From contig CANJLQ010000014.1 in NCBI GenBank assembly GCA_947475735.1, positions 1-51,750 on the forward strand: 51,750 nucleotides of DNA, written 5' to 3'. Shown here piece by piece: positions 42,170 to 51,401 of the stretch. The notes under the pieces were generated by a model, which was not told the DNA's origin, ran no database searches, and saw nothing but the letters and a program-made list of their open reading frames with translations. Numbering within the stretch: position 1 is the stretch's first letter; each line of letters starts with the position of its first letter. Both the position numbers and the translations under genes were made by a program. The DNA is from Caulobacteraceae bacterium (GTDB lineage Bacteria > Pseudomonadota > Alphaproteobacteria > Caulobacterales > Caulobacteraceae).

Positions 42170-42835
42170 ATGACCGACGCGCTTCTCGCCGATGGGGCGT
42201 CGGATGCTGACTGCGAGTGGCTCGGGGAGGGGATACACGCGGTCCGGGTCGGCGCCGATCTGGTTCTGCTCGATCTCGTCGGAGACGACTATCTGTGCCT
42301 GCCGGAGTGCGGCGATCTCCAGATCGACGGTCGGCGAGTTCGGGGGTCGATGGAAGAGCTTCTTCGCTTGGCCGCCGAGGAACTGCTGCACCCCACGTCG
42401 GCGTCGGACGATCGGATTCCGCCGCCGGCCCTGCCGTCTGCCCGCCTTCCGGCTCCGCCGCCGATCCGGCCAACGCTGCGGGACGTGGCCACTTTCGCCG
42501 TCATCTGGATCGACGCGGTGCGGCGCCGGCCGACGCTTCTAGAGCTCAGCCGGCGACACGCCCGGCGTCGCGGCCGCCGTTCGGATCCCGAGGCGCTTGC
42601 GGCGCGGGTAGAGGTGTTCCGCCAGTTGCTCCCTCTGGCCCCCTGGACCGGCGCCTGTCTTTTCCAAGCAGAGCTGCTGCTGCGCTTCGTCAATGCGGCG
42701 GATCTGGACGCGGACTGGGTGTTCGGGGTCCGCACCTTCCCCTTTCTCGCCCATTGCTGGCTGCAGAGTGGCGACCAGTGCGTCAGCGAGGCGCCGGAAA
42801 CCCTGACCGTCTATCGGCCGATCCTGGTGATCTGA
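42170..42835 (+). CDS. Lasso peptide maturation protein B (RRE plus Cys protease)
   Basis: A 221-residue single-chain B protein. Residues about 18-78 form the RRE, a PqqD-like leader-binding domain (IHAVRVGADLVLLDLVGDDY). Residues about 105-221 form the transglutaminase-like leader peptidase with nucleophile Cys163 (APWTGACLFQAELL) and His195 (FLAHCWLQSG); the acid is probably Asp202 or Glu207. It removes the leader of the precursors. Start at 42170 (MTDALLADG) is chosen over an in-frame ATG at 42038 because the latter would cover A3 and add unconserved sequence. One base separates it from the C gene. Confidence 0.9.
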   Translation: MTDALLADGASDADCEWLGEGIHAVRVGADLVLLDLVGDDYLCLPECGDLQIDGRRVRGSMEELLRLAAEELLHPTSASDDRIPPPALPSARLPAPPPIRPTLRDVATFAVIWIDAVRRRPTLLELSRRHARRRGRRSDPEALAARVEVFRQLLPLAPWTGACLFQAELLLRFVNAADLDADWVFGVRTFPFLAHCWLQSGDQCVSEAPETLTVYRPILVI

Positions 42836-42836
42836 G

Positions 42837-44552
42837 GTGGCGGCGGACTGCGCAATCATTCTCGTGGGTGACACGCCGGCGGCGCTCGACGCCCTGGTGG
42901 CGCCCGTTCGACAGCGCCTGAGCCGGGCCGGCTGGTCGCGCAAATCGCACGACCCCTTCATCCAGGTGTTCGCTCCGACCGGCGGACGGCTGGAGGCCGC
43001 GCGGGGGCTGGACGGACACGGCGTGCTGATCGGCGAGGTCTACGACGGCGACGGCCAGCCGTTGTCGCTGCGGGCCCGGGGTGCCCTAGGATGCCGGCGT
43101 CTCGATGCGGCGCATGCACGCGCCGTCTGCGCGGACTATTGGGGGCGATACCTGCTGGTCCGGCGGGTTGAAGGCGACGTCGCGGTGCTCCGCGACCCGT
43201 CCGGCGCCCTGGACTGTGTCGTCTGGCGCAAGGCCGGCGTGACCCTGATCTCGACGACCGCTGCGGCCGTCATCGACCCTTGGCTGCCCGACGGGATCAC
43301 GTTGGATTGGGACGCGGTCGCTGCCTTGGTGGACCGCCCCGGCGAGCATCGACATCGGCTGGCCCTGACCGGATTGCAGGCCGTCGCCGGCGGCGAGTTG
43401 CGGGTCATCGGGGAGGGCGTCAACCGGGCCCACCAGATATGGCGGCCCGCCGACCTCTATCGAGACCGCGCCTCGCGTCCGCCTCCGGACCTCCGAAGGG
43501 CAGTGGAACGGTCGGTAAGGGCGCTGGCGGGCGACAGGCGCTGGATCGCCGAGGTCAGCGGCGGATTGGACTCCGCCATCGTGGCGGGCGTCCTGGCCGC
43601 CGATCAGCGCCGGAGCGTCGCCGCCTGGGTCAACCACTACGTCGACCAGCCGGAGGGCGACGAACGGACCTACGCCCGGGCGGTCGCGGGCCGGCACGGC
43701 TTCACGCTGACGGAAGTCCGCCGCGACGGCCTCAGGCTCGACGCCGCCCGTCTGGCGGCCTGCGCCGAAACCTTCCGACCGGCCGCCAACGACATCGATC
43801 CCGACTACAACGACGACATCGCCGACCGGATCGAGGCGATGGGGGCCTGGGGCTCGCTGACAGGGCAGGGAGGCGACGCCGTCTTCTTTCAGATGCCGAG
43901 CCTCCTGATCGCCTTGGATGAGATTTGGGAGCGCCGAGGCCGAGCGCGCGCGGCGATCCTGCATCGGCTCGCGCGATGGCTGCGACGCTCCATGTGGCCC
44001 ACGGCCCTCGCCCGGGACTGGCGCGACGAAGTCCGCCATCGCGCCGTTTGGGAACATCCCTGGCTGGACGATCTGGCCGGCGTCCCGCCAGCCAAGGCGA
44101 TCCAGATGTCCGCCTTGGCTTTCTGCCAGACCTTTCAGGGCCCGGCGCTCCGCAGTCGGCTTGGTCCCTGCGTCAATCCGTTGCTGAGCCAGCCAGTGAT
44201 GGAGGCGGGGCTGGCCATTTCGACGGTCGATCTGACCTGGGGCGGGCGTGACCGGGCTGCAGCGCGCGCCGCCTTCGCGGATGTCCTTCCGCCATCGATC
44301 CTGGACCGCCGCTCGAAAGGCGAACTGGGCGCCTACTATGGCGGCGCGGTCGCCGCGCACCTGGCGTTCCTGCGCGACTATCTGCTCGGCGGCGCCTTGG
44401 CGGAGGCGGGGTTGATCGATCCTGGCCTGGAGGACCGCCTCACCCGGGACGCGCTGCTGTGGCGCGGCGGGCATTCCCAATTGCTCAGTCTGGCCCTCAC
44501 GGAGGCGTGGGTGCGTCGCTGGCGGGAACGGCTGGACCGCCGGACCCCATGA
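42837..44552 (+). CDS. Lasso peptide cyclase C (asparagine synthetase-like)
   Basis: A 571-residue AsnB-homologous macrolactam synthetase. The ATP pyrophosphatase loop EVSGGLDSAIVAG is at about 239-251; the N-terminal glutaminase-like half lacks the Cys2 nucleophile, as in lasso cyclases, so it does not use glutamine. It adenylates the side chain of Glu8/Glu9 and closes the ring with the alpha-amine of residue 1 as the tail is held inside. The start is GTG at 42837, overlapping none. The last 56 bases overlap the convergent isopeptidase gene. Confidence 0.93.
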   Translation: MAADCAIILVGDTPAALDALVAPVRQRLSRAGWSRKSHDPFIQVFAPTGGRLEAARGLDGHGVLIGEVYDGDGQPLSLRARGALGCRRLDAAHARAVCADYWGRYLLVRRVEGDVAVLRDPSGALDCVVWRKAGVTLISTTAAAVIDPWLPDGITLDWDAVAALVDRPGEHRHRLALTGLQAVAGGELRVIGEGVNRAHQIWRPADLYRDRASRPPPDLRRAVERSVRALAGDRRWIAEVSGGLDSAIVAGVLAADQRRSVAAWVNHYVDQPEGDERTYARAVAGRHGFTLTEVRRDGLRLDAARLAACAETFRPAANDIDPDYNDDIADRIEAMGAWGSLTGQGGDAVFFQMPSLLIALDEIWERRGRARAAILHRLARWLRRSMWPTALARDWRDEVRHRAVWEHPWLDDLAGVPPAKAIQMSALAFCQTFQGPALRSRLGPCVNPLLSQPVMEAGLAISTVDLTWGGRDRAAARAAFADVLPPSILDRRSKGELGAYYGGAVAAHLAFLRDYLLGGALAEAGLIDPGLEDRLTRDALLWRGGHSQLLSLALTEAWVRRWRERLDRRTP

Positions 44553-46866
44553 GATACCGGTCGAACCAGTCCCGGATCTGGTTGTAGTAGAGCCGAATAT
44601 TCCCCGGACTCCGGAGGCCGTGTTCCTCGCCGATGAGGAGGGTCAGGGCGACGGGACGGTTCAGACGGTGCAGGGCGCCGTAGAGTTGCTCCGACTGACC
44701 GAGCATAAGATCGTACTCGCCCACCACGAGGAGCGTCGGCGCGACGATGCGATCCGCCTGCTCAAACGGGCTGTTGCGGCGATACCGGTCGGGCGCTTGC
44801 CAATAGGCGTCCCGCATCTCGGCCTGGCCGGATTCCAGCCAACGCGCACTGGCCGCCGCGGCGAGCGCATGCCCGCCGTCGAGGCGCAGCGTCGATCCTA
44901 CGTCTCCGATGACGGTCGAGAAATTCATCGGCCCGTTCAAGGCCACCACGGCGTCGAAGCGAGGAGACTGCGCAGCGCTCATCACTGCGGACCAGGCGCC
45001 GAAGCTCCAGCCCCACAACCCGATCCGCTCCGCATCGACCAAGCCCTCCGCCGCTGCGGCGTCGACGACCGACAGGATGCGATGGGCGAGGCCGTCCGCC
45101 GGTTCCGGGGTGGCCGGAAGATCCGGGACGAGGATGGCGTAGCCGGCCGCCGCCATCAGCTGGGGCGCCATGGAGAGGCTGGTGGACTCCCGCCGCATCC
45201 ACCACGGCGGAGCGGGGTAGGACTCGCCCTGATAGGGCACCACGATCACGGGCGGTGTCGTTGTCGGGTTCGGCGGCAGATAGAGCCAACCGCCGGGGCC
45301 GCCGACGCCGGTGATCCGCCGGGGGGCCGCGACCGAAATCCGGTCGAGTTCGGGATTCAGCCTCCAGACCACCTCTCGGCGATGGCCGCGTTGCAGGCGC
45401 AGAGCGTTCGGATCGTCTTCCAAGGCGCCCCGATCGAGGCTGATCCCCCGGCTCCAACTGATCGCGGCTCCGGGCGTCGCCGCGACGCATCGGGAGCCGG
45501 CATCGGGGGCGACCCACACCTGGCACAGGCGTCCGTCGGCGCGCGCGACCACGGCGAAGGCGGCTTTCACAGGACCGCTCTGCGCCCGCAATCCGAACGG
45601 ACCGCGGGGGTTTACAGCCGATGCGGCTGGGCCGAGATCCGCGTGACCGTCGTCGGCGTCGAACCGCACGACGTGACCGCCGCTGTTGAACAGAACCGCA
45701 GACCCTCCTTCAACGAGGAGCCGTGCGCCCGGGGACAGGCCTGTCAGCGGCGAGGCGTCGGCGTCGGCGAAGAACCAGCCCTCTTGGGATCCGGACCGGC
45801 CCTTGAAGATCGGGGTTCCGCCCAACCAGCCGCCCTCGGCTGTCGCCATGCCCTGGAAGTCGATTGGCGTTGTCGGGCGTGCCCCCGCAGGCGTCACGTC
45901 CCGCGTCGCGCCGTCTGGGGCAATGGACATGAGCCGGGCCGGCTCATCGTCGATGGCCGCCACCAGAAGGGCGTCGGAAGCCGGCGACCAGGCCAGAAGG
46001 CTTGTTGAGATGTTGCGGGCGTCGGACGGCCGGACGGCGGCGCCGGAGATCAGGTCGACGATCTGCAGCCCCCGGGCGCGACGCACCTCGGTGGCAGTGT
46101 CGGCGGCGGGAGGCGGCAGGAGCGCACCATCCAGGAGAAGCGCGGCGTATCGTCCGTCCGGGGAGGTTTCGAGATCGAGGAAGGGGCCGTCGGCGATCGC
46201 GGCCGCCTCGCCGGTGACGGCGTCGATCCGCCACAGACGTCGCGGCGACAGGGCCTCCGGCGCGCCATCCTCGCCCACTGAGATCGCGGCTGCGGACCCG
46301 GCCGTCGCCGCCGCCCTCAGCGCCAGCAGGCGCGCCTGCTCGGCGCGGGGTCCGGCCAGTCGCGGGGGAAGCGCCCCGTCAGGCATGCCCACGACCACCA
46401 AGGCGTCGTCCGTCAGCCACTCCAGGGACCGGCCCCACAGGCCGAGGTCCGGCGCCACCTCGGTCCAGACCACGCGCCCGGTCGCGATCTCGACCAGCCC
46501 TAACCGCCATTCGTCGTTCCGGAGCCGAAACACGGCCAGGCGCCGCCCGCTCGGCGAAAAGGCGCCGATAGAATAGCCGGCGTCCTCCTCCATCTCCAGG
46601 AGCGGGCGCGGACGGTCGGAGACGTCGAGGTCGATGCGGTAGAGCCGGGCGTACCGGATGGTGCCTTCGGCTTCCAGATCATGACGAGGGAGGTCGCTTC
46701 GGGCGCGCCGTTCCTCGAAGACCGCCACCTCCCCGGAGGGGTCGATCGCCACCCGGCCGAAGCTCTTGAGCGCCAGAATGGCCTCCACCGTGAGCGGGTC
46801 CGACCGGGCCGACGAGGGGCACGCCGCGGCAAGCAGGCCCGCGAGGGCGATAACGACCATGCGCAT
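44497..46866 (-). CDS. Lasso peptide isopeptidase (AtxE2-like S9 family)
   Basis: A 789-residue exported serine hydrolase of the prolyl-oligopeptidase type. A signal peptide (VVIALAGLLAAACPSSA) with a Cys that could be lipidated precedes a beta-propeller of about 450 residues, then the alpha/beta hydrolase: Ser621 in GWSFGAWS, Asp719 in GEYDLM, His749 in EEHGLRSP. In astexin- and caulonodin-type clusters this enzyme opens the isopeptide bond of imported lasso peptide. It follows the receptor gene by six bases on the same strand. A general dipeptidyl-peptidase role is less likely given the neighbours. Confidence 0.9.
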   Translation of the reverse strand: MRMVVIALAGLLAAACPSSARSDPLTVEAILALKSFGRVAIDPSGEVAVFEERRARSDLPRHDLEAEGTIRYARLYRIDLDVSDRPRPLLEMEEDAGYSIGAFSPSGRRLAVFRLRNDEWRLGLVEIATGRVVWTEVAPDLGLWGRSLEWLTDDALVVVGMPDGALPPRLAGPRAEQARLLALRAAATAGSAAAISVGEDGAPEALSPRRLWRIDAVTGEAAAIADGPFLDLETSPDGRYAALLLDGALLPPPAADTATEVRRARGLQIVDLISGAAVRPSDARNISTSLLAWSPASDALLVAAIDDEPARLMSIAPDGATRDVTPAGARPTTPIDFQGMATAEGGWLGGTPIFKGRSGSQEGWFFADADASPLTGLSPGARLLVEGGSAVLFNSGGHVVRFDADDGHADLGPAASAVNPRGPFGLRAQSGPVKAAFAVVARADGRLCQVWVAPDAGSRCVAATPGAAISWSRGISLDRGALEDDPNALRLQRGHRREVVWRLNPELDRISVAAPRRITGVGGPGGWLYLPPNPTTTPPVIVVPYQGESYPAPPWWMRRESTSLSMAPQLMAAAGYAILVPDLPATPEPADGLAHRILSVVDAAAAEGLVDAERIGLWGWSFGAWSAVMSAAQSPRFDAVVALNGPMNFSTVIGDVGSTLRLDGGHALAAAASARWLESGQAEMRDAYWQAPDRYRRNSPFEQADRIVAPTLLVVGEYDLMLGQSEQLYGALHRLNRPVALTLLIGEEHGLRSPGNIRLYYNQIRDWFDRYLMGSGGPAVPASDAPTPP

Positions 46867-46872
46867 GGTCGA

Positions 46873-49824
46873 TCACCAGCGCTTGACGAGCTGAAGCGAG
46901 ACCTGCCGGCCCAGCACATTGGTGTTGGCGGCGTCGTACCCGATCCCCGCCGGAGCATCGTAGAACGGCGGCTCCTCATTGGTCAGGTTGAGCACATTGA
47001 GGGTGAGCGACAGGTTTTCGGCCCATCCGCTCTCGATGTCGTAGCGGACTTGGCCGTCCAGAGTGATCCAGTCGTCGATCCCGCGACCGTTGACCGGGTC
47101 CCGTCCTCCGCTGACGTGATTGAGCGCGCCGCCGAACGTCAGCGGGCCGCGAATCCACTGGCCGCTGAAGCGGCCTCGCCAACGTGCCGGGAAGTTCGCT
47201 GCGCCCAGCAGGTCCTCGGTGGGGGAGGTGGCGGTGACCGCCCGGTCGTTGGTGAGGAGATGCGTCACGGTCGCATCGAGCGAGATGTCGTCCGACCCCA
47301 GGGTGAAGCGATAGCGTGTGGAAAGATCGAGCCCCTCGACCTCGACAGCCGAGGCGTTGACGTACCGGTTGTCGATCACGGCGCCGTAGGCCGTCGCGGG
47401 GAAGACGTTCGGATTGTAGTTCCCCGGATGGCTGAGCAGGGACTGGACGTAGGCTAGGTCGTCCGCATTGGAGCCGGGGCTCACATACCGGATGAAGGGC
47501 GCTAGGGTCGGGTCGTTCAGGGCGTTGATCAGATTCTCCGCGACGGGGGTCGCGATCCGGTCCTCGAAGGTCGTCCGAAACCAGCCGGCCTCTATCCGCA
47601 ACCCTTCGGCGGCGGCGGGCGTCCAGACGAAACCCGCCGTCCAGGACTCTGCGGTCTCCGGGATCAGGTCGGGGTTGCCCCCGTACTGGACGATGCTGAT
47701 CACATTGGCGCCGGCGCGATCGAGAAACACCGGGCCGAGCCGGTAAGCGCTGTTCAACTCCCTCAGCGACGGGGCGCGGAACGAGGTCCCGTAGCTGGCG
47801 CGCAGCAGCAGGTCGGGCGTCGGATTATAGAGTACGCCGACCTTGGGATTGCTGGTCTGGCCGATCCCCTCATGGTCCTCGATTCGACCGGCGAGCGACA
47901 GCTCCAGCCGTTCGAGGCCGGGCCGGGCGTTGCCGGGGCCCACCAGCGGCGCGCGCAGTTCGACGAAGGCGGCCGAGACGTCACGCTCGAACGCCGTCGG
48001 AGCGGCGAGGCGCGGCGCTGCGCCGGAGATGAAATTCTCTCCGGAGGTTTCGAAGCGCTCCTGGCGATAGTCGATACCCACGGCCATGCGCAGGTCGCCG
48101 CCCGGAAGGGTAAGGAGGACGCCGTCGGCCTTGAGGTTGAAAGAGCCGACCGTGCTGATGTTCTCGGATCTGAGGTAGCCGGACCCGACGAAGGCCAACA
48201 GGGCCGCGCTATGGGCGGCCGGGTCGCCATAAGGGTTGAAATAGCCGTCGACCGCCGGGTTGAAGGCGGTCGACGGATCGTCGGGCGTCGCGCCAAGGGC
48301 CTCGTCGAGACGCGTCGTCTGCACCCGGTTCGAGGCCGTGAGGCCGGTGGTCTCGCGGCCGCCGCTCAGATAGGCCGCGAGGTTCCAGCCGGCGAGTTCG
48401 CCATCGATCCCAAACGCGCCGCCTATGCTGCGGGAGAAACCTTCGTCACGACCCGGTCCCAAGTCGTTGACGAAGGAATAGGCGATTTCCTGATATGGCT
48501 CGCCCGCCACCGGCACGAAGAATGGATTGTCCGGCGTCACGAACAGGATGCCGATGTCGGCCACCGAGTCCTGATTGTAGGTTCGATCGGTGTAGCGAAG
48601 GTCGCCGTCCAGCCTGAAGCCGCCCGGAAGGTCCTGTCGGCCCGCGACGAACACACTGTGCCGGCGCTGGTGGGGCAGGCTCCACTGGCCTTCCATCTGG
48701 TTGGTCAGATTGATCTCGCCGGGTCGAAAGTCTCCCGGCGCGAGGCCCACCCCGTTCTGATTGCGGGGGATGGCGTAGGTCGGTTCGTAGGATCCGCTGA
48801 CCGGATCGAACGCCATGAGGTTTCCCGGTGCGGCGTAAAAGAAGCGCCAGTCGGAGCCGCCCAGCGGGCGCAAGTCCGCGTTCGCGGTCGCGCGACGGTC
48901 GGCGGCGCGCAACTCGCCCCGGTCATGAAATTCATAAGCTGCGATGAGGCTGCCACTGGACCAGTTGAAGCCGCCGCTGTGGGACAGGAGGGTCTCCTCG
49001 GCCCCGCCGTCGCTCGTGCCCCCGACGCGCACCCGGCTCTCGGCGCCGTCAAAGCGGGATTTCAGGATGATGTTGACCACGCCGCCGACCGCGTCCGCGC
49101 CGTAGAGGGCCGATGCGCCGTCGAGCAGCACGTCCGCGCGCGCGATTGCGCTGCTGGGAAGATTGGAGATGTCCGAGAAGTCGCCGGCGCTGCCGGTGCC
49201 TGCGATCCGCCGGCCGTTGACCAGAACGAGGGTCGCGTCCGCCCCAAGACCCCGCAGGTTAACCCCCGTCGCATAGGCGGAGTTACGGCTCGTGCGGTCG
49301 GCCCCCGTGCCGGCCGAGCCCTCATAGGCGGCTCCGGTGAAGTTCTGCGGCAAGGCGGCGAGCGTCTCGGCGACCGTCGCACGACCCTGCCGCGCCACGT
49401 CGTCCTGGGTGATCACAGTGACCGGCGACGGGCTCTCCGCTCCGCGTAGATAGGTGCCGGTGACGACGACCTCCTCAAGCTCCGTCGCTTCGGTTTCGAG
49501 TTCAGCGCGGGCCGAGGGATCCACGAGCACGAATACAGTTGGACGACTCTGGCGATAGGCCAGACCGGTCCCGCGCAGGAGCTCCGCGAGCGCGGCCTCC
49601 GGAGTGTAGTCGCCGGTGAGGGCCCGAGCCTGACGTCCGGCGACGAGGGCGCTGGGATAGAGGATCTGCAGGCCGCTCTGCTGGGCGAAGACCGGCAGGC
49701 TCCGCTCAAGCGGTCCAGCGCCGATGCTGAACGCGCGCACGGCGTCGACCGACTGCGCGGCCACCGGCGTCGTGACACCCAGCATGAGCGCGGCGAGCGC
49801 GGTTGAAGTGAACCTGTGACCCAT
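46873..49824 (-). CDS. TonB-dependent receptor with STN signalling domain
   Basis: A 983-residue outer membrane receptor. Signal peptide to PVAAQ; STN domain at about 25-100 (FSIGAGPLERSLPVFAQQSG, ALAELLRGTGLAYR); TonB box in LEEVVVTGTYLRG; plug with VNLRGLGADATLVLVNGRR and LYGADAVGGVVNIILKS; then a 22-strand barrel ending in the usual aromatic (LVKRW). The STN domain means that it signals to a FecR/ECF pair, both encoded upstream. In this context it probably takes up the mature lasso peptide. A hairpin and a promoter-like stretch precede the gene. Confidence 0.94.
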   Translation of the reverse strand: MGHRFTSTALAALMLGVTTPVAAQSVDAVRAFSIGAGPLERSLPVFAQQSGLQILYPSALVAGRQARALTGDYTPEAALAELLRGTGLAYRQSRPTVFVLVDPSARAELETEATELEEVVVTGTYLRGAESPSPVTVITQDDVARQGRATVAETLAALPQNFTGAAYEGSAGTGADRTSRNSAYATGVNLRGLGADATLVLVNGRRIAGTGSAGDFSDISNLPSSAIARADVLLDGASALYGADAVGGVVNIILKSRFDGAESRVRVGGTSDGGAEETLLSHSGGFNWSSGSLIAAYEFHDRGELRAADRRATANADLRPLGGSDWRFFYAAPGNLMAFDPVSGSYEPTYAIPRNQNGVGLAPGDFRPGEINLTNQMEGQWSLPHQRRHSVFVAGRQDLPGGFRLDGDLRYTDRTYNQDSVADIGILFVTPDNPFFVPVAGEPYQEIAYSFVNDLGPGRDEGFSRSIGGAFGIDGELAGWNLAAYLSGGRETTGLTASNRVQTTRLDEALGATPDDPSTAFNPAVDGYFNPYGDPAAHSAALLAFVGSGYLRSENISTVGSFNLKADGVLLTLPGGDLRMAVGIDYRQERFETSGENFISGAAPRLAAPTAFERDVSAAFVELRAPLVGPGNARPGLERLELSLAGRIEDHEGIGQTSNPKVGVLYNPTPDLLLRASYGTSFRAPSLRELNSAYRLGPVFLDRAGANVISIVQYGGNPDLIPETAESWTAGFVWTPAAAEGLRIEAGWFRTTFEDRIATPVAENLINALNDPTLAPFIRYVSPGSNADDLAYVQSLLSHPGNYNPNVFPATAYGAVIDNRYVNASAVEVEGLDLSTRYRFTLGSDDISLDATVTHLLTNDRAVTATSPTEDLLGAANFPARWRGRFSGQWIRGPLTFGGALNHVSGGRDPVNGRGIDDWITLDGQVRYDIESGWAENLSLTLNVLNLTNEEPPFYDAPAGIGYDAANTNVLGRQVSLQLVKRW

Positions 49825-49842
49825 GATCTCCCCCGATTTTCT

Positions 49843-49919
49843 ACCCGCAGTTTTGCGGGTCGGGGAGGAGACGTCGGGTCGCGGGCCATCCCCTAAGTCC
49901 GGGGTCAGATTATTTTTCA
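49843..49919 (-). promoter_or_regulatory. Candidate ECF-type promoter and leader hairpin of the receptor gene
   Basis: Reading toward the receptor gene, an A-rich tract TGAAAAATAATC begins right at the FecR stop (49919), is followed by a GGGG-containing stretch and then CGTCT (49873-49869), a common -10 element of ECF/FecI-type promoters. ACCCGCA-aaac-TGCGGGT (49860-49843) is a 7-bp hairpin in the leader. Assignment of -35 is uncertain. Confidence 0.4.
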
Positions 49920-50903
49920 GGCGGGTCCCGTCAGGACGAGATGGCCGTCCGGCGCTCGGGTCGCCTCGAGGGCGTAGAGGTCCCTGAGCGCGGCGACGAA
50001 GGCGTCGACGTCGCCTGCGTCAAAGACGCCGCTGACACGGATGGTAGAGATCCGGTCGTCCCGCAGTTCGACCGGTGACGGGCTGTAGCGATTGACCTCC
50101 GCGACCGCGACCGCGATCGGGGTGTTCTCGAACGTCAGGCGGCCGGTCGTCCAACTCGTCGCCGCCGGCACGTTCACCGCGACCACGGCGGGGCGTTCGA
50201 CCGAGGTCGTGACCTGCTGTCCAGGCGCGAGCGTCCATGCCGACCGCGACGACGCCTTCTGGCGGACCGCAACCTGCCCCTCGACCAGAACGATCTGAGC
50301 GCCGGCGCCCGCCCGGCGGACGTCGAAGCGGGTGCCGATGGCGGTCACCTCCGTGTCGCCGGCCTTCACCAGGAAGGGGCGGGACGCATCGCCCTGGACC
50401 TCGAACATGGCCCGCCCGGAGGTCAGGGTCACAAGTCGTTCGGAACCGCTGAACCGGACCGCGACTTGGGAGTCCGTGTCCAGAATGATGCGTGAGCCGT
50501 CTTCGAGCCGGACCGTGCGCTGTTCGCCGATGGCGGTGTCATAGGTGTCCGGTCTTTGCGTGGACCACCACGACCAGCTTCCCACCGCGAGCGCCACAGC
50601 GATCGCGCCGGCCGCGCCGAGCGGGATCAAACGGCCCGAAGGGCTTGTCCGCCGCCTGGGTGGAGCCTGGCGGGCCCGGCTCGCCGCGTCTTCGGTAAGC
50701 GCGGCCATTCCGGGAGTTGACGCAAGCGTTCCAGCCGCATCCCACATGGCTTCGAGGCGACTGAAGGCGCGGGCGTTCTCAGGATCCCGTCGCCAGTCGC
50801 TGAAGTTCTTGATGTCGGCGGTCGTGACCTTGCGCTGGTTCAACCTGCTGAACCATTCCGCCGCTTCCTTGCGCCTGATGTCGGCTTCAGCCTCGATCGT
50901 CAT
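49917..50903 (-). CDS. FecR-type anti-sigma/sigma regulator
   Basis: A 328-residue protein. The N-terminal DUF4880 segment (EAAEWFSRLNQRKVTTADIK, WRRDPENARAFSRLEAMW) binds the ECF factor; a membrane helix (LGAAGAIAVALAVGSWSWW) leads to the periplasmic FecR domain (GEQRTVRLEDGSRIILDTDS, GRAMFEVQGDASRPFLVKAG) and a C-terminal domain that meets the receptor STN domain. It passes the ligand signal from the receptor to the sigma factor. Nine bases separate it from the sigma gene. Confidence 0.93.
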   Translation of the reverse strand: MTIEAEADIRRKEAAEWFSRLNQRKVTTADIKNFSDWRRDPENARAFSRLEAMWDAAGTLASTPGMAALTEDAASRARQAPPRRRTSPSGRLIPLGAAGAIAVALAVGSWSWWSTQRPDTYDTAIGEQRTVRLEDGSRIILDTDSQVAVRFSGSERLVTLTSGRAMFEVQGDASRPFLVKAGDTEVTAIGTRFDVRRAGAGAQIVLVEGQVAVRQKASSRSAWTLAPGQQVTTSVERPAVVAVNVPAATSWTTGRLTFENTPIAVAVAEVNRYSPSPVELRDDRISTIRVSGVFDAGDVDAFVAALRDLYALEATRAPDGHLVLTGPA

Positions 50904-50912
50904 CCGTCTTGC

Positions 50913-51401
50913 CTACAGGTCCAGCCGAGACGCGCAGTACTCGAGCGCCCTGGACATTCGCCATTCCACCGCTTTTACGCTGATCCCGAATGACAGGGCG
51001 ATCTCCGGATAGGTCATACCGCCAAAGCGGCTCAAGACGAAGACGTCGCGGTAGAGTTGCGGCATGGAGCGGACAACCTGTTCCAGCAGAACCTGATCGA
51101 ACTGCGGGGCGGCCTCGGCCTCAGCCGGTCTCTGAAACTCCCCATTCCGTCGTCGGCGTCCTTCTTTCCGACTCTCGTCACGGACCAGGTTCAGGGCGAT
51201 CTTGAGCAGAAAGGCCTTCGGGTGGCGGATGTCGTCAAGCGCATAGGGCGCGGCGCGAATATAGGTCTCCTGGACGACGTCGGCCGCCGCATCGACGCCG
51301 ACGTGGGCTCGCAAGCGCCGATCCAGCCAGGCGGCATAGCGCCGGTAGAGACGGTTCATCCCGTCCTGCGCCTCCAATCCTAGCTGCTTCGTATCGGTCA
51401 C
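50913..51401 (-). CDS. ECF sigma factor (FecI-like)
   Basis: A 162-residue sigma factor: region 2 LYRRYAAWLDRRLRAHVGVD, DVVQETYIRAA; region 4 MPQLYRDVFVLSRFGGMTYP then EIALSFGISVKAVEWRMSRA. It starts with GTG at 51401 (or the adjacent GTG at 51404), preceded by GGAGA; the open frame further upstream to 51590 has no conserved features. With FecR it should drive the receptor and isopeptidase genes when lasso peptide is sensed. Confidence 0.92.
   Translation of the reverse strand: MTDTKQLGLEAQDGMNRLYRRYAAWLDRRLRAHVGVDAAADVVQETYIRAAPYALDDIRHPKAFLLKIALNLVRDESRKEGRRRRNGEFQRPAEAEAAPQFDQVLLEQVVRSMPQLYRDVFVLSRFGGMTYPEIALSFGISVKAVEWRMSRALEYCASRLDL

Noticed and set aside
42837..44552. True asparagine synthetase
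   Set aside because: No N-terminal Cys nucleophile for glutamine hydrolysis and it sits directly after lasso precursors and B protein.
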